Shown here in pieces: positions 10,560-21,837 of a stretch of DNA of 64,000 nt. Within the stretch, counting starts at the first letter, position 1; each line of letters begins with the position of its first letter. Location: NCBI RefSeq assembly GCF_932294415.1, contig NC_065538.1:26747957-26811956 (forward strand). Reading direction: 5' to 3'. The DNA is from Quercus robur (taxonomy: Eukaryota; Streptophyta; Magnoliopsida; Fagales; Fagaceae). The notes below the pieces were generated by a model. It did no database searches. It saw only the letters and a list, made by a program, of their open reading frames with translations, and had not been told where the DNA came from. The position numbers and the translations under genes are program-made.

Positions 10560-12380
10560 AATGTCCGGATTTGGGATGGGATTTTTCCTAAACCATGACA
10601 GGGTTTAATTGATCCCGATCCGGACTACCCAAAACCCGGGTCAACATTATTAACAAAGAAGATCTAACCAGTAACCATTAGCTATAGTCCTGGTCAATAC
10701 TTTATAGACTATAGACCAAAAATGTAGTTATTTATTTATTTGAAGAAACATATATAATTTAGAAAAACAAGTATAAGGGCCAAAGGGACCAAGATCACTT
10801 CTTTTTCTTTCTTTTTTTTTAAGAAGGGGGACCAAGATCACAACCCTGTAGTTTTTATTTTATTTTTTATGTTGTATCCTATAGTTGAAACTTGAAAACA
10901 AAGTTTATAATTTAAAAACTTGAAAGAGTAAAACTTTCATCCAGTGCTCTACGCATTATACATTATATGGGACATCAATTTGACATGTTATCAATTTAGA
11001 ACATGTATTGTGTATGATGTGTCTCGTACTCTTGTCTAATATACAAAAGTATTCGATGTAATCGAAGTGTAACCGAAGCTCATATGGTCTCATCTAATAT
11101 ATAGAAGTATTGGATGTAAACTAAGATAAAGAAATGTTATATGATGGTTATTTTAAGCCATTATTTAAAAATGATGTTTAATAATTTCAAAGGGAATCAA
11201 TCTCAAACACAACTCAGCTGGAAGGCTCCAAACCAAAGCAAATCAAACATCACAAGATTCACAACCCAAGTCGATTGACCATTTAACCTATTAGGGATAG
11301 ATTGAGACGGATGCTATAAAAATTCAATAATTGCAAATCCCAAATGGCGTTTTTAAAAAAGAAAATTTTTAAAGAATTTTATATGATTTAAAAAATATTA
11401 TTATTATTATATGGGTTTTTACTTTTTAATCATGCTGCTAAAAGTCTTCAACGTGTTGGGTTTGGCATGTAATTAACCTTTAATTTGATTCGTTATATAA
11501 TTCATTTTGATTAAATAGGTTTATTCAATTTAACCATTTTTTAAAGCAAAATCTTATCTCACCTGCGAGCCTAATTACAAACATATAATTATAGACAAAA
11601 TATCAATACACAAAAATTATATCATTTGTATAATATTTAACTTTCATTTTTTATTATAAAATAATACACAAAAATGAGTTTTGGATCGGTTAGTTAGTAC
11701 ATCTTCATTTAACAACAATTTTGGCATTTATGTTTTTCTTTTTGATTATTCAATCATTATAACAAAGGAGAAATGATTTAATCCCTAAAAGTATTTTTTG
11801 GAAAAAAAAAAATGTCAATTGAGTTACAAGTTCTTGAAAATTTAGCAGAACAAAGAAAATGTGTAATATATTAAATGACATTTTCAAAATATTATTAGTG
11901 TTGTAACATTAACAAAGAATCACACCGAGTGTAGCTTGATCTCATATATATTTATAAGGTTGTGTTTGAGTTACACTATTGACAATGTTAAATCACTTAA
12001 TAATTTTCTATTGGAAATGTGTTTTGATAAATCTAGTTTTGGATTACATTTTCACCTTTTTTTTTTTTTTTTTAGTTAAACTATATAAATAACATTAACC
12101 ACAAACAAGTCTATTACAAGATAGCTCAACTTTGTCAAAAGTGAGCAAAGGTCCCACCACGCATGTGCAATTCATCAAAAATAACAAAGTCTATGGATTG
12201 TAAAAACTAAAGATCCAATTTTTGCTAAGCTATTTGCACACATATTAACTTCTTTGATTTATGAATAATATCCCCCACGGGTTTCCCATCAAAAAAATTA
12301 TTAAAAAAAAAAAAAAAAAAAAAAGGAAAGAAAGATATAATCCACCATAAAATTTTAAGCATATTAAAAATTAATAACTA
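10560..12380. other. AT-rich intergenic region
   Basis: No gene was recognised. There are homopolymers and simple repeats, for example poly-T at about 12058-12074 and poly-A at about 12303-12324. Scattered short stretches may be old TE remnants. Confidence 0.4.
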
Positions 12381-13061
12381 TGTCATCTAGGGGTGTTCAC
12401 CAAACCACATAAACCGCACAAACCGCCCGTAAAATGGCATAACCGCACCACACCGCAAGTAATAGTGCATCGCACCACACCACACCACATCCACACCGCA
12501 TGGTGCAGTGCGGTTTGCAGTTTTATAATAAGAAAACTACACAGACCGCACCGCACCGCACCGCACCCTCTCTATATATTAATATATTTATTTATTTTTA
12601 ATATTAAATATATTATTAATAGTTTAATAACCCTAGCTTTCAACAAAAAAAAAAAAAAAAAAAAAAAGTTTAATAACCCTAGTAAGTGTTGACTAGAAAA
12701 GCCGACCTAAAATAAAATAAAATAAAATAAAATAAAAACTAGCTCAATAATTTAAAACTTGGCCCAAAAAAAGGGAAAAATTAGTTTTGGGCTGAGTAGG
12801 AAAAGCCTAAAATTTGAAAAATATACCGACTTCAAACCGCATCTTATACTTAGTATCACACATGTGACTGCAAAAATGAGTTGCGGTGCGGTTATGAGTG
12901 CGGTTATGGTTTTGGCTAAACTCTAAACCGCACCACACTGCACATATGACCGCAAAAATAAGGTGCGGTACAGTTATGGTTTTAACTAAACTGCACCGCA
13001 AAGTGCGATGCTAAAAATGGCCCAAAACCGCATCACACCGCACCGCGAACACCTGTCATCT
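12381..13061. mobile_element. Non-autonomous hAT element with 8-bp TSD
   Basis: The element spans 12389-13053 and is flanked by a perfect 8-bp duplication TGTCATCT (12381-12388 and 13054-13061). The left end reads AGGGGTGTTC and the right end GAACACC, giving short terminal inverted repeats. An 8-bp TSD with such ends is the hAT signature. Subterminal regions are crowded with CCGCAC/GTGCGG motifs on both strands, likely former transposase-binding sites. The middle is AT-rich with a poly-A run, and there is no transposase. Confidence 0.8.
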
Positions 13062-13693
13062 ATTAATTATTTAAATTTACAAGATTTTTTTTTTTTTTTT
13101 TGTATTTTAAATTTATGTACAAAACAAGTTTAACCCGTCTCTATTAGTTAATTAACATTATACAAAGTAAAAAGGAGTTAACCTTGTATGACACATATAA
13201 TCTAACAATTTAATTAGTGGCTCCTAGAAATTTCGAAAACGCACCAAAACGGGAGGTAGTGTCCAAATGATGGAAAATGAAAGTATGTCTTTATTTTGAA
13301 GAGAAATGAAAAGTTGACCAGGTTTTCAGAAATCACGCACCATTAGTTTATCAAAATTTATATAATACTATACTCTGTTTCATAGTTCTATTTCACTCTC
13401 CCAATTCAATAAGAGAGGACAAAACCTTGACATCAACATTTTGGTATTTTCCATCACATGCAAGAGGATAGCAATGAAACTTTTTCTGTTCATCCAAAAA
13501 AACAAAATAATTAGAACGACAGTTTCTTGTTTTCTACTGATTTTGTAAGATTTCACCTACTTTTTATTTTTTATAGGGGAAATTTCATCATACATTTTGT
13601 CAGCATTGAGAAAAATCATTTTCAATTAAAAAAATAGTTCTCTTCATAACCTTTCAAGAGTATGACGGCTCATGAATTCGAATCTTATTGTTT

Positions 13694-13730
<37 letters not shown>

Positions 13731-14021
13731 GGAGAAGAAGCACAAGAGCAAACTAGTAAACATAACACTGTAATTAACAAGAACTTTTCAATGAAGAATT
13801 GTTCAATAGATCACTTTCCAAGAGTTAATTATCACCATGCTTTAAAGTAATAAGACATGACCTTTTCCAAAAAAAAAAAAAAAAGTCACCGAATGTTGGG
13901 ATGCGTTCATCTAACAAATTTCTTACTAAAAACCAAAAGGCAAGAAAGGGATAAAATATAAAATGTCTAATATTTGGAAGGGTGAGACTTGAGAGCAAGA
14001 GAGGGCAGCATATTAGAGCAT
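13062..14021. other. AT-rich intergenic region
   Basis: Nothing is recognised as a gene. An AT dinucleotide run lies near 13699-13724, with short poly-A/T tracts elsewhere. Confidence 0.35.
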
Positions 14022-15530
14022 TAACATCGGTCTTTGTAGAATTTGTTGTCTATTTTAACATAACAACTTAACTTTTCTATTTTATATGACCACTTTTCCA
14101 AACAATCCACATCAGATTATCTATTTTATACTACAATTCATTTTTTTATTTTTTTGAGTAATACTACAATTCATTAAAATAATATTTCTTTATCATTTTT
14201 TAATCATTCTCTCAATTCATATATCTCTCTCTTCCCTCAACCAATCTTCCTCAATCTACCACCCCCACCAACAAAACCCAGTCAAAGGGCTCAAAGCAAT
14301 ACCAAAAACAAAACTTGTACATTCTATCATCAATTCCGGCAAACCCACAAAATTCCACCAAGCTTGAATATCAATTCCAGCAAACCCACAAATCCCACCA
14401 AGCTTGAAGCTAAATGAGAGAAAAAAAAACCCAGTCAAAGGCTCAAAGTAAGACCAAAACAAAACCCACAAATTTTATCATCAATTCCAGCAAACCCGCA
14501 AAATTCTCAAATGTCAAATACCCAAATCAAATCTAACCTAAAACAAATACCAAAAAAAAAAAAAAAAAAAAACATTTATCAGCCCAAGTCGCTTCCTTGC
14601 TTGATATTTGCAATGGCTAGAGTGGTGGAGTTCATTGAAGCTCCAGTAGTGGTAGTAGCAGTGGTTGTGTTTGTTGCAATGGTATGGTTAAGTTGTGGGT
14701 TTTTCTTTGTGGGTTGGGTCTTGATTATGGGTTTGTATAGATGAAGTATTTTATGTTGAGATTGTGTGGGGATTTTGTGTTTGGAGGGACAGAATTGTGT
14801 AGGTGAAGTATTTGAGGATGGGTATGTGTGGAGATTTTGTGTTTATAAGAGAGGGGGAAAATGGGCTTTTGCCCTTATTTTTTAAAATATCTAGCAAAAA
14901 TTGTCCTTCTTTTGAAACTATTAAGTATTGTGTCCCTCTTTTGAAACTCGGTTTTCTAAAAATCGAGTTTCAATGTAACTCGATTTTATGATTATTGAAT
15001 TTTAGGTAAGTTTTCCCCTAGAACTTAATTTTAGTAAAATCGAGTTCCAACTAGATTTTTTAAAATGAGAAAAGCCATGGGTGCTCCTCTAGAGTTGCAA
15101 AAACTTACCTAGAACTCAATAATCATAAAATCGAGTTCTATGGGAAACTCGATTTTCTAAAAATTGAATTTCAAAATAAGGACATGGTGCTTAATAGTTT
15201 CAAAATAGGGACATTGTGTTAGATATTTTAAAAAATAAGGGCAAAAGCCCATTTTCACCTGAAAGAGAGCATATCTGATGAAGTAGAGAGAGAAGAGAGT
15301 GCAGGGAAAGTGACGAGAGAGAGAGAGATAGAGAGATCAGATCTATGGAGAGAGAAAATAATAATAATAAAATATATAATACAAATGAATAGTAACCATG
15401 TAAATATACACGGTTACTGCAGATACTTTGGATATTTAGACAACTTTGGCTTGACTGATTTGAAAGATTTTTGGGGGCAAAATGTGTAAAACTTGCTTCT
15501 TTTTGTATTTTACAAAGCCTGGTGTGATTG
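14022..15530. mobile_element. TIR element of the 'agagcatt' type, with a nested inverted-repeat element
   Basis: The left end (agagcattaacatcgg) and the right end (complement of ctggtgtgattgcat, near 15520-15534) give imperfect inverted ends, continued inward by ctttgtag/tttgtaaaatac. This resembles a widespread group of non-autonomous plant elements with 'GAGCATT..CATC' ends. The interior has low-complexity 'aaacccac'-rich sequence and a 77-codon ORF (14511-14744) that is not recognised. A second element is nested at 14857-15256. Confidence 0.45.
14857..15256. mobile_element. Long inverted-repeat MITE, about 400 bp
   Basis: The left arm (14857 to about 15010) and the right arm (about 15110-15256) are inverted copies. 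Both contain atgggcttttgccctta at the tip, then a 'gaaactattaag' segment, 'aaaatcgagtt' and 'gattattga' further in. Only about 100 bp separates the arms. Transcripts across it would fold into a long hairpin. No TSD was fixed. Confidence 0.7.
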
Positions 15531-15705
15531 CATACTGATCGAAAGACTAAGTTTTTATGCCTAGAGTTCATATTTGTAGAACAAATAATATTTTTACATT
15601 TTAGAAAAATTAAAATGGAATCTTTCTTCCCAAAAAAAAAAAAAGTGTTTGGAATATAAAATTGTACTCACTAATTATCTATTATATAAGAGACACTTAA
15701 TTAGA

Positions 15706-15860
15706 GTTCAAGTGATAGTTTAGTGGTGATGATGAGTGATGACATCCTTTATAATATCTCATGTCTAATTTTTGAACCCCATCTCCGCCTCCTTCACTCC
15801 TGTTATTTACTTATCTCAAAGCAAAAGAGAGAACCTATTAAATAGTTTAAATTACAAGAG
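15706..15860 (+). mobile_element. Possible tRNA-derived SINE remnant
   Basis: A box A-like phrase (agtttagtggtgatgatg) is followed about 50 bp later by a box B-like tttttgaacccc and a pyrimidine-rich stretch. The layout resembles a plant SINE head, but no clear tail or TSD is seen. Confidence 0.25.
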
Positions 15861-15946
15861 AACTTTACCATTATATAATAAAAAATCATGGCCCCATTAA
15901 CTTTGTTAAGGCCTTGTCCTATCACAACCTTGCTCATATGTTAATA

Positions 15947-17102
15947 CTAGTTAAAAGCCCGTGCGTTGCACGGTTTTATCATAAACTTATATAATATATA
16001 TTTTATTTGATAAACAATAACCAAATAAGTTATTATTATAATAACAAAAGGAATATCTGTTATCTAAACTACTTTGTTTGGTGTTGTTGGAATGATTAGG
16101 GGGAAAAAGAAAGAAATTTTAATGTTGGTTTTCATTTATCTTTGTTTGGGTATTGTAGAAGTTGTAGTAAACTAAGATTAATACATGTATTTGACTTAGT
16201 TGAGAATTTTCTGGAAATTGAATTTTACCAAACCATGAAGTACAAATTATGATACTCTTAGCAGATATTTTGAAGAATTGATAATAGTAAGAAATAACAA
16301 AACAACTAACTATTATAATAAAAAAAAAAGTAATAAAATGTATTGGCTCAATTACTATAAAATATAAAATGATAATATCTAAAAAAATTAACTTGTATAC
16401 AATAGCTTAAAAGTAAATTTTTCCAAACTCAAATCATTCTAAAATGAAAACAATCTAAAACTCTAAATATGAAAATAGTCTTTGATTTAAATATTTTATA
16501 TGTTCTCTAATCCTCTAACACTTCTATTTCATCTTCCACTTTCTCTTTTTTTATTTCTCTACAAAACAGAAACAATACAGAAGTTATTTTCTTGTTTAGG
16601 AAAATAAAGATTGTGTGAAGTTTTAAAAAAGAACCAAATAATATTTATTTGTGCAATTGTACTTACTTCTTCACAATCTTTCTTTTCTTTACTTGGGCAC
16701 AGATTTTTTCTTCAAGTACTTCATTTCCATTGTTAGCCCCTCTTTTTGTTGTTTCCTATAATCAATATGATTCAATATGTTATTATGTACTAATGATAAT
16801 ATTATGACTTCATCAATAATGTATAGGTGAAGCATCGTTACCTGTAATTGTCCGTTTCCTTCAATTTCAATGACTCTAGTTACTGTAAAGTTTTGTTTGC
16901 GAACGAAAAAATTGTTTGCAATAATTTTCAGTTGAAAGATGTAGGTTTTTCCAATTATGCATTTGGTGCTACTTGGAATAATATTGTCATCGTCTTCATC
17001 CTATTATTAAAAAAAAAACAAAAAACAAAAGATTTCAATTAGTGTAACATAATACAATTAATGTAATTATACAAATAATCTATATATATATATATATATT
17101 TA

Positions 17103-17135
<33 letters not shown>

Positions 17136-17540
17136 TTACCTCTTCTTCCATATTGGAGAGTTGCATAGCAGGCACTTTAATTAACTTCTCTGCTTCCTTG
17201 TCAAACACTACAAAATTTGCATGTTCTGTTGTATCACCAACTTGCATGTCAAGTCTGTATCTGAAATATTATTTTTCATTTACATCAATTAACATTTTAA
17301 TATATTTAAAGTTAACCAATAGTAAATATTAGAATTACTTACCTAATTTTTGGGAATCCACATACTTTCATACATGTCTCACAAAACAGTTTGGATTCAT
17401 GTTTTTTCAATTTTTTAGGACACTCATCACAGGAGACATAATACCATCCATTCTCAACATTGATCTTTTTAATTGAGGCCGTGCAATAAAATGTTATGTC
17501 GTATAAAAAAAACACATGGTAAAATCAACACACACGAAGG
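15947..17540 (-). mobile_element. Helitron (minus orientation) carrying an RPA70-like gene, 5' end lost
   Basis: On the minus strand the 3' end reads hairpin CCGTGC-aac-GCACGG (15973-15959), 8 bases, then CTAG (15950-15947) followed by host T. This is the same architecture as the mapped Helitron at 1893-2786. Upstream on that strand lie four RPA70-like exons (16663-17496). Plant Helitrons are known to carry RPA-like single-strand-binding genes, which supports the call. The 5' part is missing where a truncated LTR element begins at about 17560. Confidence 0.75.
16663..17496 (-). CDS. RPA70-like single-strand DNA-binding protein, C-terminal part (Helitron-borne, 5' truncated)
   Basis: Four exons were read on the minus strand: about 17496-17343 (start lost), 17260-17140, 17000-16842 and 16755-16663. 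Introns are GT-AG and frames agree at every junction; the stop is TAA at 16663-16665. Exon A has the zinc ribbon: ENGWYYVSCDEC, then FCETC. Exon B reads YRLDMQVGDTTEHANFVVFD, an OB-fold strand pattern. Exon C has IIGKTYIFQLKIIANNFF and ends in EIEGNGQLQ. Exon D ends VKKRKIVKK, a basic tail. This matches the C-terminal DBD-C region of RPA1 paralogs found in plant Helitrons. The exons have no stops or frameshifts, so the copy decayed little before or after truncation. Confidence 0.75.
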
Positions 17541-17580
17541 CCGTGCAACATTGATCTTTTTAGTTGGATTATGTTTCAAG
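17455..17580. repeat. Rearranged junction with a short duplication
   Basis: The phrase cattgatcttttta occurs at about 17458-17471 and again at about 17551-17564. The phrase ggccgtgcaa also occurs twice, but the order is swapped (after the first, before the second). This marks the seam between the RPA-bearing Helitron and the truncated LTR element. Confidence 0.6.
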
Positions 17581-19466
17581 GTTTCCTGCTCTAAGTATCA
17601 TTGAAGAAAAACACACACGAAGCACACCCATTCACAAAGTAGTGTTGCAAAAAAGAAAAGGATCCAAAATAAGTAAATAAATTTCCCTTTTTATTAAAAC
17701 AAAGAAATAGTACAGCGTACAATGAAAAGCTGGAATCAGCTTATATTAAAGCTAGCTACATAATCGAAAAGAAAGATACAAGAGAATAAGATAAAGCCCC
17801 AAGGAGGTAGTACAAAAGAGAGGTTGGCTGCTAAAGCTAACTACATAATCGAAAAGAAAGATACAAGAGAATAAGATAATGCCGAGGAGGTAGTACAGAG
17901 GAGAGGTTGGCTGCTGCTTCAAGACTTTGTTCTTCCTCAACACTTTTACATGCCCATAACTCAGGCAGTAAAAGAACCTAGTGTGGGGCCTGCACCATTG
18001 AAGAAAAGGTGCAGAGAGAGCCCAGTTTCAGGCTAGCGCAGCTGAAGAAAAGGTACAGGGAACCCAACTTGAGGCCCACACCGTTGAAGGAAAGGTGCAG
18101 GGAGCCGGAAGTTGAAGAGCCTACACAAAAATTTTCCTGTGATAAGGCAGATGGCGGTGATGGCGGAAAACTTTACTTCTGATGCACCAAGAATCTGGTG
18201 CGACCAGTACCTGCTTCGGATTTTGACTAAAAGAAGGAGAAACCCCATTTCTCCCTTTGTCTAGACGGGGTATTTTCTTGAATTTGTGCCCCCCATGCCC
18301 AGACCACGCTACCTTGAATCTCGTAAGGACCCGGCGTTGCTGTGGCGGAGGGAGTTCCTTCATCCCAACCCGCGCCTCAAACATATTACACTAAGGGAGG
18401 ATAACACCAGATATGGAAGTTGTGATTATGGCTGAAGGATTGTGGTTTGGGAGGAAACTGAAGGATTTGTGTGTAAGTGGAGCAACCTCCTACCCTATTT
18501 ATTTAAAAGACAAGGAGGTGGCATTTAATTCACGCAGAGTCCCAAGGAACGCTACAGGAAAAATGGTTCCGGCTCAATTCCCAACGCCACCTGCAACCAT
18601 AAGATTAAAAGATTCTCGTGAAGGCGCATCTCGAACACTGGAACGTCAAAGACTAAAGGAATGCCTCTTAATCCGGTGCATCTCTTGTGTAAATGGAGAA
18701 AGCCCAAACATCAAAAAGTACATAATCTGAGTGAGTCGTGATGTGGGCCCAGCATTATCAAAATCCTCATCCCCAACTAAAAGTCGGGCAGCAGGATTTT
18801 GAGGGGCTATTGTGGGGCTAGTGAATTCGCAGCCTAGGCCCATTCTGCATGGGGGCCCAGGGGCTAGGGCCCACGCTGAGGAGAGCCATTGCCGAGGACA
18901 ACCTCCTGCTCGGCACCTCACGAAATGCCTGAAGAAGGGGGGAAACTGAGTTCAGGGGCAGGGTAAGGGAAAAAAAACTACCAACATCATAATATCAAGC
19001 CCTGTATCTGACAAGTCCATGCTCTAGACCATACCCTTTAACTTTCCCAGCAACCCCAAACCATACTGAAGTATGGGTTGACAAGACAGGTCTGCACCCC
19101 GAAAAAAGGGGGAGACTTACACGTGAACTTGAAGGAAGAGAAGAAACACGGATATAAAAGGAAGAACTCACCAGAAGGGTGGGGGGACTCTCTCTTTCTC
19201 TGGGAAAAAAGAGGAGAGAGGGAAGGACACAAGGATCCTTGGACAGCGTCCGAGGACAAAAGTCCTACAACCCGTTCCAATGGAGGGCTTAGCTAGTCAA
19301 GCAAGGCCCGCCCGTACCAGAATTTCCATGGACGCCACGATCAAATCGTCCACCTGTGCCCAATGTCATGCCATTCGAGCCCATTCTCTACAAATCATAT
19401 TGTTGGGGTCCATTGTATACGAGCCCAACGTTACTCTTGGGCCGTTAAACAAATCGTTTCCCTACA
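17560..19466 (-). mobile_element. Truncated LARD-like LTR retrotransposon, reverse orientation
   Basis: On the minus strand a 656-bp LTR (19466-18811) starts TGTAGGG and ends CCCACA, followed by the interior beginning atagcccctcaaaatcctg. Both match the full copy at 55052-58749. Homology runs on through a small ORF (18384-18121, starting MFEARVGMKELPPPQQ) to an 'ttagagcaggaaacctt' stretch, then stops at about 17560. The second LTR is missing. No gag or pol is present. A segment of about 78 bp with 'ataatcgaaaagaaagatac' is tandemly duplicated at 17755-17900. Confidence 0.8.
18121..18384 (-). CDS. Small ORF inside the LARD-like element, copy B
   Basis: An 87-codon ORF starting MFEARVGMKELPPPQQRR, matching the start of the ORF at 56135 in the full-length copy. 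Its later part (PSFSQNPKQVLVAPDSWC) aligns with a different frame of the other copy, so one of the two has a frameshift. The function is unknown and no known retroelement domain is seen. It may be a decayed gag-like leader or a chance ORF. Confidence 0.35.
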   Translation of the reverse strand: MFEARVGMKELPPPQQRRVLTRFKVAWSGHGGHKFKKIPRLDKGRNGVSPSFSQNPKQVLVAPDSWCIRSKVFRHHRHLPYHRKIFV

Positions 19467-19600
19467 ATATTCAATTTGATGGGAAAAATATATTCAATTT
19501 GATGGGAAAAAAAGGATTAAACTTAAGGAAATCAACTTAAACAAATACACAAAATATATTCAATTTGATGGGAAAAAAAATAGAGTAAACAAATACGTAC
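19467..19600 (+). repeat. Short tandem phrase 'atattcaatttgatggg' x3
   Basis: The 17-base phrase starts near 19467, 19489 and 19557, each followed by a poly-A stretch. It lies directly beside the LTR boundary. Confidence 0.6.
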
Positions 19601-19705
19601 TTGTAAAGTTGTAGGTAGAAGAAGAGAATAGTAGAGATTGTAGGTAGAAGAAAAGAATAATAATGCAAAAGAATCGTATGATAGGTATTAATTATGAATT
19701 ATTTG

Positions 19706-19742
<37 letters not shown>

Positions 19743-19845
19743 TTCCACATTGAAAAATTTTATATGAACAAAAAGTCTAAAGTTAATTAAACAACCATGT
19801 GATTCACAATATTATATCGATTGAAGTTTTTCTTTGCCAGTCAAC

Positions 19846-20032
19846 TTCTTATCTTCATCAATAACCTTTTTTTTTTTTTTTTAATCCTGGGATATATACG
19901 GTTTTACAGTTGGCCTTTGGCACATAATGTTTGTTTTTTTTTTAATTTATTTATTTATTTATTTTTAATCTTGAGATATATACTGTTTTACAGTTGGCCT
20001 TAGCCACATAACATTTTCTTATCTTCATCAAT

Positions 20033-20066
<34 letters not shown>

Positions 20067-20117
20067 CTTGGGATATATACGGTTTTACAGTTGGCCTTTA
20101 GACACAACGTTTGTTTT

Positions 20118-20165
<48 letters not shown>

Positions 20166-20280
20166 CCTGGGATATATACTGTTTTACAGTTGGCCTTAGC
20201 ACATAACGATTGTTTGTTTGTTTGCTTTTGTTTTTTTTTTTTTGGGATATATACGTGGCCCTTTTTTTGTGTTAAATTAG
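19846..20280 (+). repeat. Tandem array with poly-T spacers, about 5 units
   Basis: The unit core gggatatatac(g/t)gttttacagttggcc recurs at about 19889, 19974, 20070, 20170 and, truncated, 20243. The units are separated by poly-T tracts up to about 53 nt long. Open frames across it are artefacts of poly-T (poly-Phe). Confidence 0.8.
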
Positions 20281-20359
20281 CATTTTCTCCTAGGAAAGTG
20301 CCATATCATCTTTACATTTGTGTCTATCTAATGTGTGAATTGTGAATCTGTGATAACTT

Positions 20360-20373
20360 TTTTTTATATATAT

Positions 20374-20420
<47 letters not shown>
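20360..20420 (+). repeat. AT microsatellite
   Basis: A run of ta dinucleotides with small interruptions. Confidence 0.8.
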
Positions 20421-20425
<5 letters not shown>

Positions 20426-20522
20426 TTATTTTAAATCTAAAAATTTAAGAAAATTTCTATAATTTGGTGAAGCCACTTGGCGCAACCACGGCGTCTAAAC
20501 CCAACTTTTATTATATATAATA

Positions 20523-20549
20523 CTAGTCGCTAACCCGTGCAATGCACGG
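20523..20549 (-). mobile_element. Helitron 3' terminus (minus orientation)
   Basis: The minus strand reads hairpin CCGTGC-att-GCACGG (20549-20535), 8 bases, then CTAG (20526-20523) and host T. The same design occurs at 2759-2786 and 15947-15973. The body would extend to the right, but its 5' end was not found; 20550-21540 is AT-rich without a recognised gene. Confidence 0.65.
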
Positions 20550-21604
20550 AAGAGTCGAACAAAAGTTATAAATTTTCACTTATAAAAGTTACAACTTAAG
20601 AGGAAAAATAAAATACTAAGACCAAAAGTGAAACTCTAACACCAATAATGTTGTATGGTCTCAACCTTCAGATGAATAAAATGACATTGTTAGGGAGTGA
20701 AGACAAATAAATGTATCAAATATTGAGTAAAGATTGCCTTAGTCATCTGGCTTAAATAGTAAAACTATTTTTAAAAAAAATTCATTTGGACACTTTTAAG
20801 CCAATAAACAAAACAAACCCTCATCATGCACACAAACGTGAGAAATTTGGAAGGAATAGATGTTGAAATATATGAATGTAAAAAAGAAGAAGAGGTACCA
20901 ATTGAAAGGAAAAAAAGAGTATTAATCGAGTAAAAATGCAATTGATCAAATACATGAAAAAAAAAAAAGGGTGAGCCATTAAATTCCAGTAGAAGATGGG
21001 CTACTAATAACATTTTTCATAATTTAAAAATAAATTCAAATCTATAAAGATGTATTTCATGCCTCTTAGCCGACCTTTTCTTTACATATCAACAATAAAA
21101 AAATAATAATAATAAAACAAAGTTATAAATCAAAGTATACAATTATTTTATGTGTTAGGTTTTTTTATTATAAATTATTATAGTTTCTTGATTACACCTA
21201 GCATCATTGTATATGAACGCTAAAATACAAATATATTCGTAACAGATTAATGGTGAAATATGTCTGATATTCCATAGCAAAAGTGATTCTCATAGGATTT
21301 GAAATCATGAAAAACAAATAAACTTACAAAAAATATTCAACAAAAAATATTAGTATTATATATATACCTACCAGTCCTTCATTGAGGCATTCCCTTAAAA
21401 AAAATCATAAACATTGCTAATCAATGCAATAAACTCCAGTATGCAAGAGAGCAGAGAAAACTGATTAAAAAAAAAAATTCTGCCCAGACGCCTTTGATAA
21501 TTCATTCCCAAAAAAAACAAAAGTGTGGAAAATTTTTATTACCTTCAGCCTTGCAATAAGGTTGCTCTCTAAGAAGCTTCAACATTGTAAATTGCCAAGC
21601 AACG

Positions 21605-21837
21605 ATGGCTAGCATAAAAACCACCTTCTCCTTCTTTTGCAAACTGAGTTTATTTCACTTGAAGCTATATGGTCCAATTCTAGTGCTGGCAACTCCACTG
21701 TGGGTTGCATTGACATGGAAAGGGAAGCCCTTCTTAAATTTAAAGAAGGTCTTGATGATCCTTCAAGAACTCTTTCCTCTTGGGTTGGCGAAGATTGCTG
21801 CAATTGGTTGGGAGTAGGCTGTACCGTAGGAGTATAA
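21605..21837 (+). pseudogene. Receptor-like protein (LRR-RLP) N-terminal stub
   Basis: The start MASIKTTFSFFCKLSLF (21605) looks like a signal peptide. About 30 bases later the reading shifts frame into STVGCIDMEREALLKFKEG, then DDPSRTLSSWVGEDCCNWLG. That is the LRRNT_2 cap of EIX/Cf-type receptor-like proteins. It stops at GVGCTVGV (21837), where the first LRR should begin. The LRR array, membrane segment and tail are absent, and a frameshift separates the two parts, so this is a dead fragment. Confidence 0.75.

Noticed and set aside
15678..15697. tctattatataagagacac as a Helitron 5' end
   Set aside because: The nearby Helitron 3' end at 15947 is on the opposite strand and extends away from it, so the two cannot bound one element.
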